DNA from: Ideonella_A sp963843805
GTDB taxonomy: Bacteria > Pseudomonadota > Gammaproteobacteria > Burkholderiales > Burkholderiaceae_C
Direction of reading: 5' to 3'
DNA: 64,000 nt
Assembly: GCA_963843805.1 (NCBI GenBank)
Contig: CAWJLY010000010.1
Location: 310,001-374,000, forward strand
The notes beneath the pieces are model-generated. The model made no database searches. It was not told the origin of the DNA and saw only the letters and a program-made list of their open reading frames with translations. Shown here piece after piece: positions 8,300-18,838 of this stretch (positions are counted from its first letter, which is position 1; every line of letters starts with the position of its first letter). The position numbers were made by a program, and so were the translations under genes.

Positions 8300-9759
8300 A
8301 CGCGCCGATCGGACTGCCCGCACTCGAACAGCGGCTGCAGCAGGACCTGCGCTGGTTGGCGCTGCCCGGCAGACAGTGGGTGCCCAAGCCGGCCGGCGCG
8401 GCCGCCGAGCTGCTCGACACGGCCATCATCGGTGGCGGCATGGCCGGACTGGCCTTGGCCGCCGCCCTGAAACACCTGGGCGTGCGCGTACGCATCTTCG
8501 ACCGCTCACCGGAAGGCTTCGAAGGCCCGTGGGCCACCACCGCGCGGATGGAAACCCTGCGCTCGCCGAAGGAGCTGACCGGCCCCGCGCTGGGCTTCGG
8601 CGCGCTCACTTTCCGTGCCTGGTTCGAGGCGCAGTTCGGTCTGCCGGCGTGGGATGCGCTCGACAAGATCCCGCGCCTGCAATGGGCGGACTACCTGCGC
8701 TGGTACCGCCGCGTGCTCGGAATCGACCTGCGCAACCAGCAGCGCGTGGTCGGCGTTCAGCCGCGCGCCGATGGACGGGTGCAGATCGATATCCGGGACG
8801 AGCTGAATGGCGGCAGGTGCTATCAGGTGATGGCCCGCCATGTGGTGCTGGCAACTGGCCGCGACGGGCTCGGCGGCTCATGGGCGCCGGCCTGGTCGGG
8901 CGACTTGCCACGTGAGCGCTGGGCCCATTCGGATCAGGATTGGAGCGCCGCAGCCTTGCGCGGCAAGCGGGTGGTGGTGATCGGTGGCGGCGCCTCGGCG
9001 ATGGACAGCGCAGCCACTGCGCTGGAGGCAGGTGCGGCGCGTGTCGACCTGCTGATCCGGCGCGCCGACCTGCCGCGTGTCAACAAGGGCAAGGGCGCCG
9101 GCAGCCCCGGGGTGGCGCATGGCTTCTGGATGCTGCCCGACGAATGGAAATGGCGCTTCCGACACTACATCAATGTGCAGCAGGTGCCGCCGCCGCACGG
9201 CAGCACGCTGCGTGTCTCGCGCCATCCGAATGCCTTCTTCCACCTCGGCGCGCCGGTGCGCGCTGCCAGCGTGCGCCGTGATGGCGCCTTGTGCCTGGAC
9301 ACCGCCAAGGGCCCGCTGGCGACCGACTTCGTGATCTTCTGCACCGGCTTCCGGCTCGACTGGAGCCGGCGTCCCGAGTTCGCCGCCTTTGCGCCGCACG
9401 TGCGTTTGTGGAAGGACCGATTCGCGCCGGCGCTGGACGAGCGTGACGCCGAGCTCGACGACTCGCCCGATCTGGGCACGCTGTTCGAGTTCCAGGAAAA
9501 AGTGGCCGGCAGCTGCCCCGGGCTCGACCGGGTGCATTGCTTCTGTTATCCGTCGGCCTTGACGCACGGCGCGGTTGCCGGCGATATCCCGCAGGTCAGT
9601 GAAGGCGCACGGCGGCTGGCACAGGGGCTGGCGGGCAAGCTGTTCACCGAGGACATCGAAGCCCATTTCGAGGCGATGCGTCGCTTTGCCGAGCCCGAGC
9701 TGGACGGCGACGAGTGGACGCCGGCGCGGTTCCCGGACTATGTGGTGGAGGCCGGATGA
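8296..9759 (+). CDS. flavin-dependent monooxygenase-like NAD(P)/FAD oxidoreductase
   Basis: Protein of 487 residues with two dinucleotide-binding motifs: an FAD site DTAIIGGGMAGLALA near residues 41-55 and an NADPH site VVVIGGGASAMDSA near residues 230-245. The layout matches flavin-containing monooxygenases, Baeyer-Villiger enzymes and related lysine/ornithine N-hydroxylases. I do not see the exact FxGxxxHxxxW fingerprint; at the equivalent place is DLPRERWAHSDQDW, so the exact class is uncertain. It overlaps both neighbours by ATGA, placing it firmly inside the transporter cassette, where it probably oxidises an imported substrate. Confidence 0.8.
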   Translation: MNAPIGLPALEQRLQQDLRWLALPGRQWVPKPAGAAAELLDTAIIGGGMAGLALAAALKHLGVRVRIFDRSPEGFEGPWATTARMETLRSPKELTGPALGFGALTFRAWFEAQFGLPAWDALDKIPRLQWADYLRWYRRVLGIDLRNQQRVVGVQPRADGRVQIDIRDELNGGRCYQVMARHVVLATGRDGLGGSWAPAWSGDLPRERWAHSDQDWSAAALRGKRVVVIGGGASAMDSAATALEAGAARVDLLIRRADLPRVNKGKGAGSPGVAHGFWMLPDEWKWRFRHYINVQQVPPPHGSTLRVSRHPNAFFHLGAPVRAASVRRDGALCLDTAKGPLATDFVIFCTGFRLDWSRRPEFAAFAPHVRLWKDRFAPALDERDAELDDSPDLGTLFEFQEKVAGSCPGLDRVHCFCYPSALTHGAVAGDIPQVSEGARRLAQGLAGKLFTEDIEAHFEAMRRFAEPELDGDEWTPARFPDYVVEAG

Positions 9760-10730
9760 CCGGCTGGCTGATCCGCCGCATCGGCCAATCGTTGGTGGTC
9801 GTGGCGCTGATGACGGTGATCGTCTTCGTCGGCCTGCACGCCATCGGCAACCCGATCGACATCCTGATCGGCGAGGATCTGAACCAGCAGGAGCGGATGG
9901 AGGCAATCGCCCGGCTCGGCCTCGACCAGCCGCTGTGGCGCCAGTACATCGCGTTCGTCGACGGCGCGCTGCACGGCAGCCTGGGCAAGAGCTTCATTTA
10001 TCAGGAAGATGCGATCCGGCTGATCCTGCAGCGTCTGCCAGCGACCATGGAGCTGGCGATCAGCGCGCTGCTGCTGGCCGTGGTGATCGGCGTGCCGCTC
10101 GGCCTGTTCGCCGGCATGAAGCCGGATCACCCGGTCTCGAAGGCGCTGATGGCGGCCAGCATCGTCGGCTTCTCGCTGCCGGCATTCTGGGTCGCGCTGA
10201 TGTTCATCATGGTGTTCAGCGTACAGCTCGGCTGGCTGCCGGCCAGCGGGCGCGGCGAGACGCGCGAGCTGCTCGGCATCCAGTGGTCGTGGCTGACCCT
10301 CGACGGCCTGCGGCACCTGATCCTGCCGGCCGTCAACCTGGCGCTGTTCAAGATCTCGCTGGTACTGCGGCTGACGCGTGCCAATGTGCGCGAGGTGCTG
10401 CCGCAGGATTTCGTCAAGTTCGCGCGCGCCAAGGGCCTGTCGCCGGCGCGGGTGGTGGTGATGCACGTGCTGCGCAACACGCTGATTCCGCTGGTCACGG
10501 TGCTCGGGCTCGAGCTGGGTTCGACGATTGCCTTTGCCGTGGTCACCGAAACCATCTTCGCCTGGCCGGGCGCGGGCAAGCTGATCCTCGACAGCATCAA
10601 CTCGCTGGACCGTCCGGTGGTGGTGGCCTATCTGATGGTGGTGGTCGTCATCTTCGTCACCCTGAACCTGATCGTGGACCTGCTCTACAAGCTGCTCGAC
10701 CCACGGGTGCGGCTGGAAGGTGCGCGGTGA
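9756..10730 (+). CDS. ABC transporter permease, DppB/OppB family
   Basis: Inner-membrane permease of 324 residues with six predicted helices, opening with the family-typical MTGWLIRRIGQSLVVVALMT. The EAA-loop region FVKFARAKGLSPARVVVMHVLRNTLIP, which contacts the ATPase, is intact. It pairs with the next gene to form the channel of a peptide/nickel/opine-type (family 5) importer. ATG overlaps the monooxygenase stop and its own stop overlaps the next start (GTGA), so translation is coupled. Confidence 0.93.
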   Translation: MTGWLIRRIGQSLVVVALMTVIVFVGLHAIGNPIDILIGEDLNQQERMEAIARLGLDQPLWRQYIAFVDGALHGSLGKSFIYQEDAIRLILQRLPATMELAISALLLAVVIGVPLGLFAGMKPDHPVSKALMAASIVGFSLPAFWVALMFIMVFSVQLGWLPASGRGETRELLGIQWSWLTLDGLRHLILPAVNLALFKISLVLRLTRANVREVLPQDFVKFARAKGLSPARVVVMHVLRNTLIPLVTVLGLELGSTIAFAVVTETIFAWPGAGKLILDSINSLDRPVVVAYLMVVVVIFVTLNLIVDLLYKLLDPRVRLEGAR

Positions 10731-11629
10731 CGCGAGTCAAGAAGAGCTTCGACGAGCACTCGATCTGGTGGCGGGTTGCGGCCGATTTTCTGCATTCGAA
10801 AGTGGCGGTGACGGGCCTCGTGATGCTCGGCATCGTGGTGCTGGCCGCGCTGGCCGCGCCATGGATCACGCCGCAGAATCCGTACGATCTGATGCAGCTC
10901 GACGTGCTCGATGCGCGGCTGCACCCGGGCACCGCCAGCAGTTCGGCCGACTACACCTATTGGCTCGGCACCGATGGCCAGGGGCGTGATCTCTATTCCG
11001 CGATCGTCTACGGGCTGCGCATCAGCCTGCTGGTGGGCATCGGCTCGGCGCTGATCGCTGCCGTGATCGGCACCCTGGTCGGCCTGCTCGCCGCCTACGC
11101 GGGTGGGCGTGTCGATGCGCTGCTGATGCGGCTGGTCGACCTGCTGCTGTCGTTTCCGACCATCCTGATGGCGTTGATGATCCTGGCCTATGTCGGCAAG
11201 GGAGTCGGCAACGTGGTGCTGACCTTGGTGCTGCTGGAATGGGCTTATTACGCCCGCACGGCGCGCGGCCAGGCGCTGGTCGAGACACGACGCGAATACG
11301 TCGAGGCGGCGCGCGGGCTGGGCGTGCCGCGCTGGCGCATCCTGGTCGGTCACATCCTGCCCAACTGCCTGCCGCCGCTGCTGGTGATCGGTGCGCTGCA
11401 GATCGCACGCGCCATCACGCTGGAGGCCACGTTGTCGTTTCTCGGCATGGGTGTGCCGATCACCGAACCGTCGCTCGGCCTGCTGATCTCGAATGGCTAC
11501 CAGTACCTGTTGTCGAACGAATACTGGATCAGCTTTTTCCCCGGCGTCGCGCTGCTGGCGACCATCGTCGCAATCAATCTGGTCGGCGACCAGCTGCGCG
11601 ATGTGCTGAACCCGAGGTTGCAACGATGA
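10727..11629 (+). CDS. ABC transporter permease, DppC/OppC family
   Basis: Second membrane subunit of the importer, 300 residues. The start is GTG at 10727, giving VTRVKKSFDEHSIWW and a 4-base overlap with the DppB-like gene. The cytosolic N-terminal segment, first helix (FLHSKVAVTGLVMLGIVVLA) and the WLGTDGQGRDLYS block typical of DppC proteins are present. The EAA loop REYVEAARGLGVPRWRILVGHILPN is well conserved. The stop overlaps the ATPase gene start. No anomalies. Confidence 0.93.
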   Translation: MTRVKKSFDEHSIWWRVAADFLHSKVAVTGLVMLGIVVLAALAAPWITPQNPYDLMQLDVLDARLHPGTASSSADYTYWLGTDGQGRDLYSAIVYGLRISLLVGIGSALIAAVIGTLVGLLAAYAGGRVDALLMRLVDLLLSFPTILMALMILAYVGKGVGNVVLTLVLLEWAYYARTARGQALVETRREYVEAARGLGVPRWRILVGHILPNCLPPLLVIGALQIARAITLEATLSFLGMGVPITEPSLGLLISNGYQYLLSNEYWISFFPGVALLATIVAINLVGDQLRDVLNPRLQR

Positions 11630-12659
11630 GCGCGCAAGGCACACGCGATGTCAAACTGTCGGACGAGCTGCCGACGCTGGAGGTGCGCGACCTGGTCACG
11701 CGCTTTCACACCCGCGGCGGCGTGCTGCCGGTGGTCAACGGCGTGTCGTTCTCGGTCGGCCGCGGCAAGGTGCTCGGCATCGTCGGTGAATCGGGCTCGG
11801 GCAAATCGGTGACCGGCTTCTCGATCATGGGGCTGGTCGATCCGCCCGGACGGGTCGAAAGCGGCCAGGTGCTGTTCAAGGGACGCGACCTGATCACGCT
11901 GTCGGCCGCCGAACGGCGCGCGCTGCGCGGCGACCGCATCGCGATGATCTTCCAGGATCCGATGGCGACGCTGAACCCGGTGCTGCGTGTCGACATGCAG
12001 ATGGTCGAGGCCGTGCACGCGCACCGCAAGGTCAGTTCGACGGCGGCCTTGAAGCAGGCGGCCGACGCGCTGGCGCTGATGGGCATTCCGAGCCCGGACG
12101 AGCGGCTGCGCGCCTACCCGCATCAGCTGTCGGGCGGCATGCGCCAGCGCGTGGCGATTGCGATCGCGCTGCTGCACGGACCGGATCTGATCATTGCCGA
12201 TGAGCCGACCACGGCGCTGGACGTCACGATCCAGGCGCAGATCTTGTCGGAGATGCAGAAGCTGGTCGAAGCCAGCGGCACCTCGCTGATCTGGATCAGC
12301 CACGACCTGTCGGTGGTGGCCGGTCTGGCCGACGAGATCGCGGTGATGTATGCCGGGCGCATCGTCGAGCACGGCAGCGTCGACGATGTGCTGGATCACC
12401 CGCAGCACCCCTATACCCAAGGTCTGATCGGCAGCTTGCCGAGTGGGAACCGGCGTGGTGTGCCGCTGCGCCAGATTCCCGGCATGGCGCCGAATCTGTT
12501 GCAGATGCCGCCGGGTTGTGCCTTTGCGCCGCGTTGCCCGCGCGCCGGGCCGGAGTGCAAGGTGATGCCCGAGATGTCGCGGCCGCGTGCCGAAGCCATC
12601 GCGCATGAGGTGCGTTGTTTTCATCCCGGGCCATCGACGCGGGTGCTCGAGAACACGGC

Positions 12660-12663
<4 letters not shown>
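11626..12663 (+). CDS. ABC transporter ATPase, DppD/OppD family
   Basis: First ATPase subunit, 345 residues. Walker A GESGSGKS, Q-loop IFQDPM, signature LSGGM, Walker B LIIADEPT and the switch His (ISHDLS) are all intact, so it should hydrolyse ATP. The C-terminal oligopeptide/dipeptide extension with its cysteine-rich segment (PPGCAFAPRCPRAGPEC) is present; in family members this binds an iron-sulfur cluster. Start ATG 11626 overlaps the DppC-like stop; the stop overlaps the DppF-like start. Confidence 0.93.
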
Positions 12664-13718
<1,055 letters not shown>

Positions 13719-13841
13719 GACCCGCCGCTTGCAAAGATTGACCGGTTCAACGGCTGCCACCGGCAGTCGACGCGCACCGTCGACCGGGCGCAGACCCGTG
13801 GTGTCTCCTGTTTGCCATTTCTCACGTCGAAAGGACTTCGA

Positions 13842-15416
13842 ATGAAATTCCACCCTTCACGCTCGCTGGTCGCCGCTGCGCTGCTGGCCTTCGGCGGCCT
13901 CGCATCTGCCGAGACGCTGACGATCGGCTTTGCCGATCCGGTGTCATCGGCTGATCCGCAACTCAACAACCACGCGGGTGATCGCTCGCTGGCGCTGCAT
14001 TTCTGGGATTCGATCATCAACTCGCGTGATGGCGGCAAGCTGGAGCCGGCGCTGGCATCGAGCTGGAAGGCGCTCGACGACACGACCTGGGAGTTCAAGC
14101 TGCGCAACGACATCAAGTGGCAGGACGGCACGCCGTTCACCGCCGACGACATCGTCTTTTCTTTCCAGCGCGCGCGCAATGTGCCCGGCACCGTGGCGTC
14201 GTATACCGGCGGCTTGCGCACCATCGAGTCGACCACGGCGAAGGATCCGCACACCGTCATCATCAAGACCAACACGCCGAACCCGAAGCTGCCGCTGGAC
14301 ATCGCGTCGATCTACATCGTCAGCAAGCACATCGGCGAGAAGTCGAAGACCGAAGACTACAACGCCGGCCGCGCGATGATCGGCACCGGCCCGTACAAGT
14401 TCGAGTCGTATACGCCGGGCGACCGCACGGTGTTCGAGCGCAATCCGACCTACTACGGCCCGAAGCCGCTGTGGGACAAGGTGGTGTACCGCTTCATCAA
14501 CAATGGCGCCGCGCGCACCGCGGCGCTGCTGGCCGGTGATGTCGACGTGATCGACAAGGTCGCCGTCACCGACGTCGAGAAGCTGAAGAAGACGCCGACC
14601 GTCAGCGTCTTCACCTATCCGGGCTTGCGCGTGCTGCTGCTGCAGCCGAGCTTGCGCGCCGGCCCGAACGAGTTCATCACCGACAACGCGGGCAAACCGC
14701 TCGACAAGAACCCGCTGACCGATGTGCGGGTGCGCCAGGCGCTGTCGATGGCGATCAACCGCAAGGCGATTGCCGACCGCGTGCTGCAGGGCACGGTGAC
14801 GGTGGCCAACCAGTGGATGCCGGCCAAGACCTTCGGCTACAACGCCGACATCAAGGACATTCCGTTCAGCGCCGAGCAGGCCAAGAAGCTGCTTGCCGAG
14901 GCCGGCTACCCGCAAGGCTTCCAGGTCACCATCCACGTGCCGGGTGATCGCTACCCGCAGGCGCCCGAGACGGTGCAGGCGGTGGCGCAGTTCTGGACCC
15001 GCATCGGCGTCAAGACCAAGATCGAGGTCGTGCCGTGGGCCGTCTATTCCAGCCGCGCACCGAAGAACGACTATGCCGTCAGCGTGATCGCCTGGGGCAA
15101 CGGCACCGGCGAGGCCGGCTACGGCCTGCTGCAGACGCTGGCCACCAACGACGCCAAGCGCGGCCGCGGCGCCAACAACTGGGGCCGCTACAGCAACGAG
15201 GCGGTCGACAAGGCGCTCGACGCCGCCACGGTCGAGTTCGACGAAAAGCGGCGCGAGGCGATGTTCCGCCACGCCGCGAAGCTGGTGACCGACGACGTCG
15301 GTCACATCCCGATCTTCCACTACCAGAATATCTGGGCCGCCAAGAAAGGCCTGAAGGTGGTGCCGCTGCTGAGCGACCGCACGACCGCGCTGCAGGTCAC
15401 CAAGGTCGGCAAATAA
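13842..15416 (+). CDS. periplasmic substrate-binding protein, SBP_bac_5 family
   Basis: Exported solute receptor of the adjacent importer, 524 residues. It starts with a Sec signal peptide (MKFHPSRSLVAAALLAFGG, cleavage probably after LASA at residue 23). The mature part has family-5 landmarks: FWDSIINSRDGGKLEPALA, WQDGTPFTADDIVFSF, GTGPYKFESYTPGD and VRQALSMAINRKAIADRVL. Family 5 binds peptides, opines, nickel or glutathione; the ligand here is unknown. Association with CMD/AhpD-like genes resembles a recurrent cassette for which NCBI defined dedicated equivalogs (KPN_01854/Avi_7169/Avi_7170 families); that link is from memory and should be confirmed. Confidence 0.9.
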   Translation: MKFHPSRSLVAAALLAFGGLASAETLTIGFADPVSSADPQLNNHAGDRSLALHFWDSIINSRDGGKLEPALASSWKALDDTTWEFKLRNDIKWQDGTPFTADDIVFSFQRARNVPGTVASYTGGLRTIESTTAKDPHTVIIKTNTPNPKLPLDIASIYIVSKHIGEKSKTEDYNAGRAMIGTGPYKFESYTPGDRTVFERNPTYYGPKPLWDKVVYRFINNGAARTAALLAGDVDVIDKVAVTDVEKLKKTPTVSVFTYPGLRVLLLQPSLRAGPNEFITDNAGKPLDKNPLTDVRVRQALSMAINRKAIADRVLQGTVTVANQWMPAKTFGYNADIKDIPFSAEQAKKLLAEAGYPQGFQVTIHVPGDRYPQAPETVQAVAQFWTRIGVKTKIEVVPWAVYSSRAPKNDYAVSVIAWGNGTGEAGYGLLQTLATNDAKRGRGANNWGRYSNEAVDKALDAATVEFDEKRREAMFRHAAKLVTDDVGHIPIFHYQNIWAAKKGLKVVPLLSDRTTALQVTKVGK

Positions 15417-15427
15417 AAGCGAGCGCG

Positions 15428-16726
15428 ATGCTGCAGATCACGCCCGCCGACGCGTTGATCGATGTGCCGCGGCGCATCATCGTCAGCGGCTTGGCGGCGG
15501 GCGAGTTGGTGCAGATCGCGACACGAACGCTGCGCGGGCCAGGCATCGCCTGGTCGGCGTCGGCGCGATTCCGGGCCGATGCGCAGGGCGGCGTCGATCT
15601 GCAACGCGATGCGCCGCTGGATGGCAGTTATGCCGGTGTGTCGGCGATGGGGCTGGTGTGGTCGCAAGTGCCCGAACAAGGCGGCTCGCCGCGCGAGATC
15701 TTCGCCGCCGAACCGACTGCGGCGTTGACGACCCAGGTCAGCGTGACGCGCTCTGGTGCGCCGGCGCTGAAGGGGCATTTCGTGCAGCGCCTGATGGCAG
15801 AGGGCGTGACGCGTCGGGAGGTGCGCGACGACGGTCTCAGCGGCGCGCTGTTCGTACCGCCGCCGCGCCTCGACGGGCTTGCGCACCCGGCCGTGCTGGT
15901 GCTGAACGGCTCGGGTGGCGGCATCAACGAGCCGCGCGCGGCGCTGTATGCATCACACGGCTATGCCGCCTTGGCGCTCGGCTATTTCAAGGCGCCGGGA
16001 CGCTCCGATTACATCTCGAACACCGCGCTGGAATATTTCGAGACTGCTCTCGCCTGGATGCACCGCACGCTGCAACCGCTGCGCGGCTTCGTCGCGCTGA
16101 GCGGCCAGTCGCGCGGCGGCGAACTGGTGTTGCTGCTCGCCTCGCTGATGCCCGAATCGGTGTCGGCGGTGATCGGCTATGTGCCCGGTGCGGTGGTGCA
16201 CAGCGCGCAGAACGCCTGCGACCCGGCCACCGGCCGCGACGGCCCGGCCTGGTTGTGGCGCGGCCAGCCGCTGCCGCACCTGTGGCAGAACAACCGCAGC
16301 GCGAGCTGGGCGCCGTGGGACGAAGGCCCCGAGCCGCGCCGCCATGCGAACGCGCTGCTGACCGCGCTGAAGGATGCCGATGCGGTGGAGCGCGCGCGCA
16401 TCCGCGTCGAAGCCATCCGCGGTCCGGTGTTGCTGCTGAGCGCCAGCGACGATGGCTCGTGGCCGTCGAGCCTGTACGGCCGCATGGTCGCGCAGCGGCT
16501 GGCGCAGTTCGACCATCCGTACGAAACGAGCCACCTCGATTTCGACGGCGCCGGTCATTCGATCCTGTTTCCCTACCTGCCGACCACGCAGGGCGTTTAT
16601 GCGCACCCGGTATCGGGCCGCCTCAGCACCACCGGCGGGGCGCCACGCCCGAATGCCGATGCCGACGAGGCCTCGTGGGCCGCGGTGCTGCCTTTTCTCG
16701 ACCGGGCGGTTCGGGCGCGGGCCTGA
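15428..16726 (+). CDS. acyl-CoA thioesterase/BAAT-like alpha/beta hydrolase
   Basis: Protein of 432 residues with the two-domain plan of acyl-CoA thioester hydrolases and bile-acid-CoA:amino-acid N-acyltransferases: a beta-sandwich N-terminus (residues 1-120) and an alpha/beta-hydrolase C-terminus. The nucleophile elbow is SGQSRGGE with Ser228; the probable Asp is in LLLSASDDGSW and the His in DGAGHSILFPY. A serine rather than cysteine nucleophile points to hydrolysis rather than amino-acid transfer. It begins 11 bases after the binding-protein stop, in the same operon, so it probably removes an acyl group from, or attaches one to, the imported compound. Confidence 0.8.
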   Translation: MLQITPADALIDVPRRIIVSGLAAGELVQIATRTLRGPGIAWSASARFRADAQGGVDLQRDAPLDGSYAGVSAMGLVWSQVPEQGGSPREIFAAEPTAALTTQVSVTRSGAPALKGHFVQRLMAEGVTRREVRDDGLSGALFVPPPRLDGLAHPAVLVLNGSGGGINEPRAALYASHGYAALALGYFKAPGRSDYISNTALEYFETALAWMHRTLQPLRGFVALSGQSRGGELVLLLASLMPESVSAVIGYVPGAVVHSAQNACDPATGRDGPAWLWRGQPLPHLWQNNRSASWAPWDEGPEPRRHANALLTALKDADAVERARIRVEAIRGPVLLLSASDDGSWPSSLYGRMVAQRLAQFDHPYETSHLDFDGAGHSILFPYLPTTQGVYAHPVSGRLSTTGGAPRPNADADEASWAAVLPFLDRAVRARA

Positions 16727-16763
16727 AGCCACGTTCATCCATTTCGATCACGGAGCTGTCAAC

Positions 16764-17314
16764 ATGTCTGCAAATCATTCCAACGCCACTGTCGACCTCG
16801 TCGATGCGCTGGTGCTGTTGGCACCCGACAGCAGCGTGTACGGCGTGCGTCATCAGCGCGACAAGGTGGTGGCTGCCACGCAAGGCAGCTACGACGCCAT
16901 CTTCGACCCCGATCTGGCCGGGCCGAGCCTGGCCGAGCGGCTGCTGGCCGCGCATCTGATCGCGCAACTCACCCACAGCAAGCCGCTGCTGGCGCATTAC
17001 CACGAGCGCCTGCTGGCGCTGCCGCAATTGAGCGGGGCCGAACGCAAGCTCGCCGATGGCGAAGCGCTCGAAAGCGTCGGTGCCGAGCACCGGCTGCAGG
17101 CCATCCTCGCCTTCACGCGCAAGCTGACCGACAACCCGGTGGAGGGCGATCAGGCGGCGCTGCTTGCGTTGCCGGCTGCCGGCCTGCAAACCCCCGAGGT
17201 CATCGCACTGGCGCAGCTGGTGGCGTTCGTTGCGTTTCAGCTGCGCGTGGTGGCCGGGCTGCAGGCGCTGGTCGAGCTTGGCGACGCGGTCGGGTCCGCG
17301 GTGGCGCCGGTGCC
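16764..17314 (+). CDS. carboxymuconolactone decarboxylase (CMD) domain protein, Avi_7170-like
   Basis: Helical protein starting MSANHSNATVDLVDALVLLA, about 180 residues of believable sequence, related to the CMD/AhpD superfamily but without a CxxC motif. No stop occurs where one is expected: the frame runs on to 17711 with out-of-frame sequence, 400 bases into the next gene. Either a one-base deletion near 17290-17315 removed the stop, or this and the next gene are really one fused protein broken by that indel. I end the feature at the start of the next reading frame. Part of the same operon as the BAAT-like gene (37-base gap). Confidence 0.65.
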
Positions 17315-17950
17315 GTGCCCGATCCGACGCCGGCCGCCTTCATCCATCCCGCCAACCTGCCCAAACCGGGCGAGCCGGTGCGCATCAACGGCTATACCAG
17401 CGAGACGCTGGGCTGGAAGGCCTGGCTGCCGGTGGTCGAGCTCGATCAGGCCACGCCGGCGCAGATGGCCGTGCTCGACAGCAGCCACCCGAAGGCCAAG
17501 ACCTCCGACTACTACCGCGTGCTGGTGCACCAGCCACGCATCCTCGACCAACGCTCGATCGTCTTCAACGCGATCATGTATGCGCCCGGCGGCTTGTCGC
17601 GCGCCGAGCGTGAGCTGGCCAGTGCCGTGGTGTCGCGCGCCAACGGCTGCGTGTACTGCGCGTCGGTTCACGCGCAGCGCTTCGAGCAGCTGGCCAAGCG
17701 CAACGACGTGATCGTCCAGGTCTTCACCGACCCCGACGGCGCCGGCACCAACGCCCGCGAACGCGCCATCGTGCAACTCGCGATCGACCTGACGCACGCG
17801 CCGGCCAGCTTCGGCGCGCGCCAGCTCGAGCATGCACGCGATGCGGGGCTGTCGACGCTCGAACTGCTGGACGCAATCCACGCGATCGCGATCTTCGCTT
17901 GGGCCAATCGGCTGATGCTGAACCTGGGGGAGCCGGTTTATCCGGATTGA
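17315..17950 (+). CDS. alkylhydroperoxidase (AhpD-like) domain protein, Avi_7169-like
   Basis: Protein of 211 residues from a GTG at 17315 (VPDPTPAAFIHPANLP). The AhpD redox motif is intact: ANGCVYCASVHAQRF with the CxxC pair and following His, so a thiol-based peroxidase or isomerase role is possible. It pairs with the preceding CMD protein; similar pairs recur beside family-5 ABC importers and flavin monooxygenases. Last gene of the 7.3-18 kb cassette. The start is uncertain because of the frame problem at the junction. Confidence 0.8.
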   Translation: MPDPTPAAFIHPANLPKPGEPVRINGYTSETLGWKAWLPVVELDQATPAQMAVLDSSHPKAKTSDYYRVLVHQPRILDQRSIVFNAIMYAPGGLSRAERELASAVVSRANGCVYCASVHAQRFEQLAKRNDVIVQVFTDPDGAGTNARERAIVQLAIDLTHAPASFGARQLEHARDAGLSTLELLDAIHAIAIFAWANRLMLNLGEPVYPD

Positions 17951-18045
17951 GACGGACCTATGGCGCCTTGTCATGCGGCCCGGTGAATGCCACCACGGAG
18001 GTGAACTTCGATAGACTTGCAACTTCCCACCCGATCGACACGTCC

Positions 18046-18210
18046 ATGCTCAAAACCAAAGAGCCCCAGCGGAAAAAGCCCAGTCGCAAATCCGTGTTGC
18101 GTTCCGTGGCCAGTTCCACTGCAGTGGAAACAGGCCAACCGGTCGAGCTTTTGGAGCGTCAATTGCGCCAGCCTTCCCGGCGGTTTGCGGCCATCAAGCT
18201 GGCTCGCTGA
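18046..18210 (+). CDS. small basic hypothetical protein, doubtful
   Basis: A 54-residue reading frame (MLKTKEPQRKKPSRKSVLRS...) rich in Lys and Arg, converging on and overlapping the last 17 bases of the Fic gene. No convincing ribosome site is visible. I recognise no family. It could be a small partner of Fic, but the known YhfG-type antitoxins look different. The rest of the 17951-18193 gap shows nothing recognisable. Confidence 0.2.
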   Translation: MLKTKEPQRKKPSRKSVLRSVASSTAVETGQPVELLERQLRQPSRRFAAIKLAR

Positions 18211-18838
18211 AGTTGCGGTTGCCCGCCGCCAAGGCTTCTGCGACACGCAGGCACATGGGATCGTAGTTGCTGGCCATTCCCGCGTGAATCGCGGCAATGT
18301 AGTCGGATTTTCCAGACTCCCAAGCGCTGTAGTCCAGCGGTTCTTGGCCTGCCTGAACTGCCATGACATCCGCCAACAGGCGAGACAGTCGCCCATTGCC
18401 CTCGCGGAATGGGTGGATCAGGATGAACTCGACGTGGGTCACGGCAATGGCTCTGACCAGATCCTCTGGGGAGAGACGGTGACACGGTGTCCACGGCGCC
18501 AGGCATCGGTTTTCAAAGTCATCCAGCAAACGGGAAATCTGCGCCGTTGAGGCAAACATGAACCCGCTCTTGCCCAGGTTTACCGACCGCGTTTGTCCAG
18601 CCCAGGGATAGACGTTGCCAAGCCAGAGTCGATGCCAGTGCTTCAGATCCGCGACCGACAGCTGGCGATCCGGAAAGCTGTTGAGCAGCACCTCTTCGTA
18701 AAGTTGCGCCAATAGCCCGAGTTCCAACTCGTTGATATCTTCAAGTGAGCGGATGCCAACCAGGTTGCGAAGCACCTGCTCATTCGAGCCGGGTTCAAAC
18801 TCGCCTTCAGCCCCAGTGACTTGATAGCGATCGGTCAT
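18194..18838 (-). CDS. fic: Fic family protein (AMP-transferase domain)
   Basis: Protein of 214 residues. The Fic active-site motif HPFREGNGRLSR is complete, with catalytic His and the NGR anion-binding part, so it should transfer AMP (or another nucleotide moiety) onto a target hydroxyl. The opening MTDRYQVTGAEGEFEPGS and the WLGNVYPWAGQTRSVNLGK flap region are typical of stand-alone proteobacterial Fic proteins. I found no separate antitoxin gene on the same strand just upstream: the frames there lack a plausible start or family. Immediate neighbours are functionally unrelated, suggesting an independently acquired unit. Target unknown. Confidence 0.9.
   Translation of the reverse strand: MTDRYQVTGAEGEFEPGSNEQVLRNLVGIRSLEDINELELGLLAQLYEEVLLNSFPDRQLSVADLKHWHRLWLGNVYPWAGQTRSVNLGKSGFMFASTAQISRLLDDFENRCLAPWTPCHRLSPEDLVRAIAVTHVEFILIHPFREGNGRLSRLLADVMAVQAGQEPLDYSAWESGKSDYIAAIHAGMASNYDPMCLRVAEALAAGNRNFSEPA

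Noticed and set aside
13719..13841. Rho-independent terminator between the DppF-like and binding protein genes
   Set aside because: Only weak short dyads and no T-run; the spacing is compatible with one operon.
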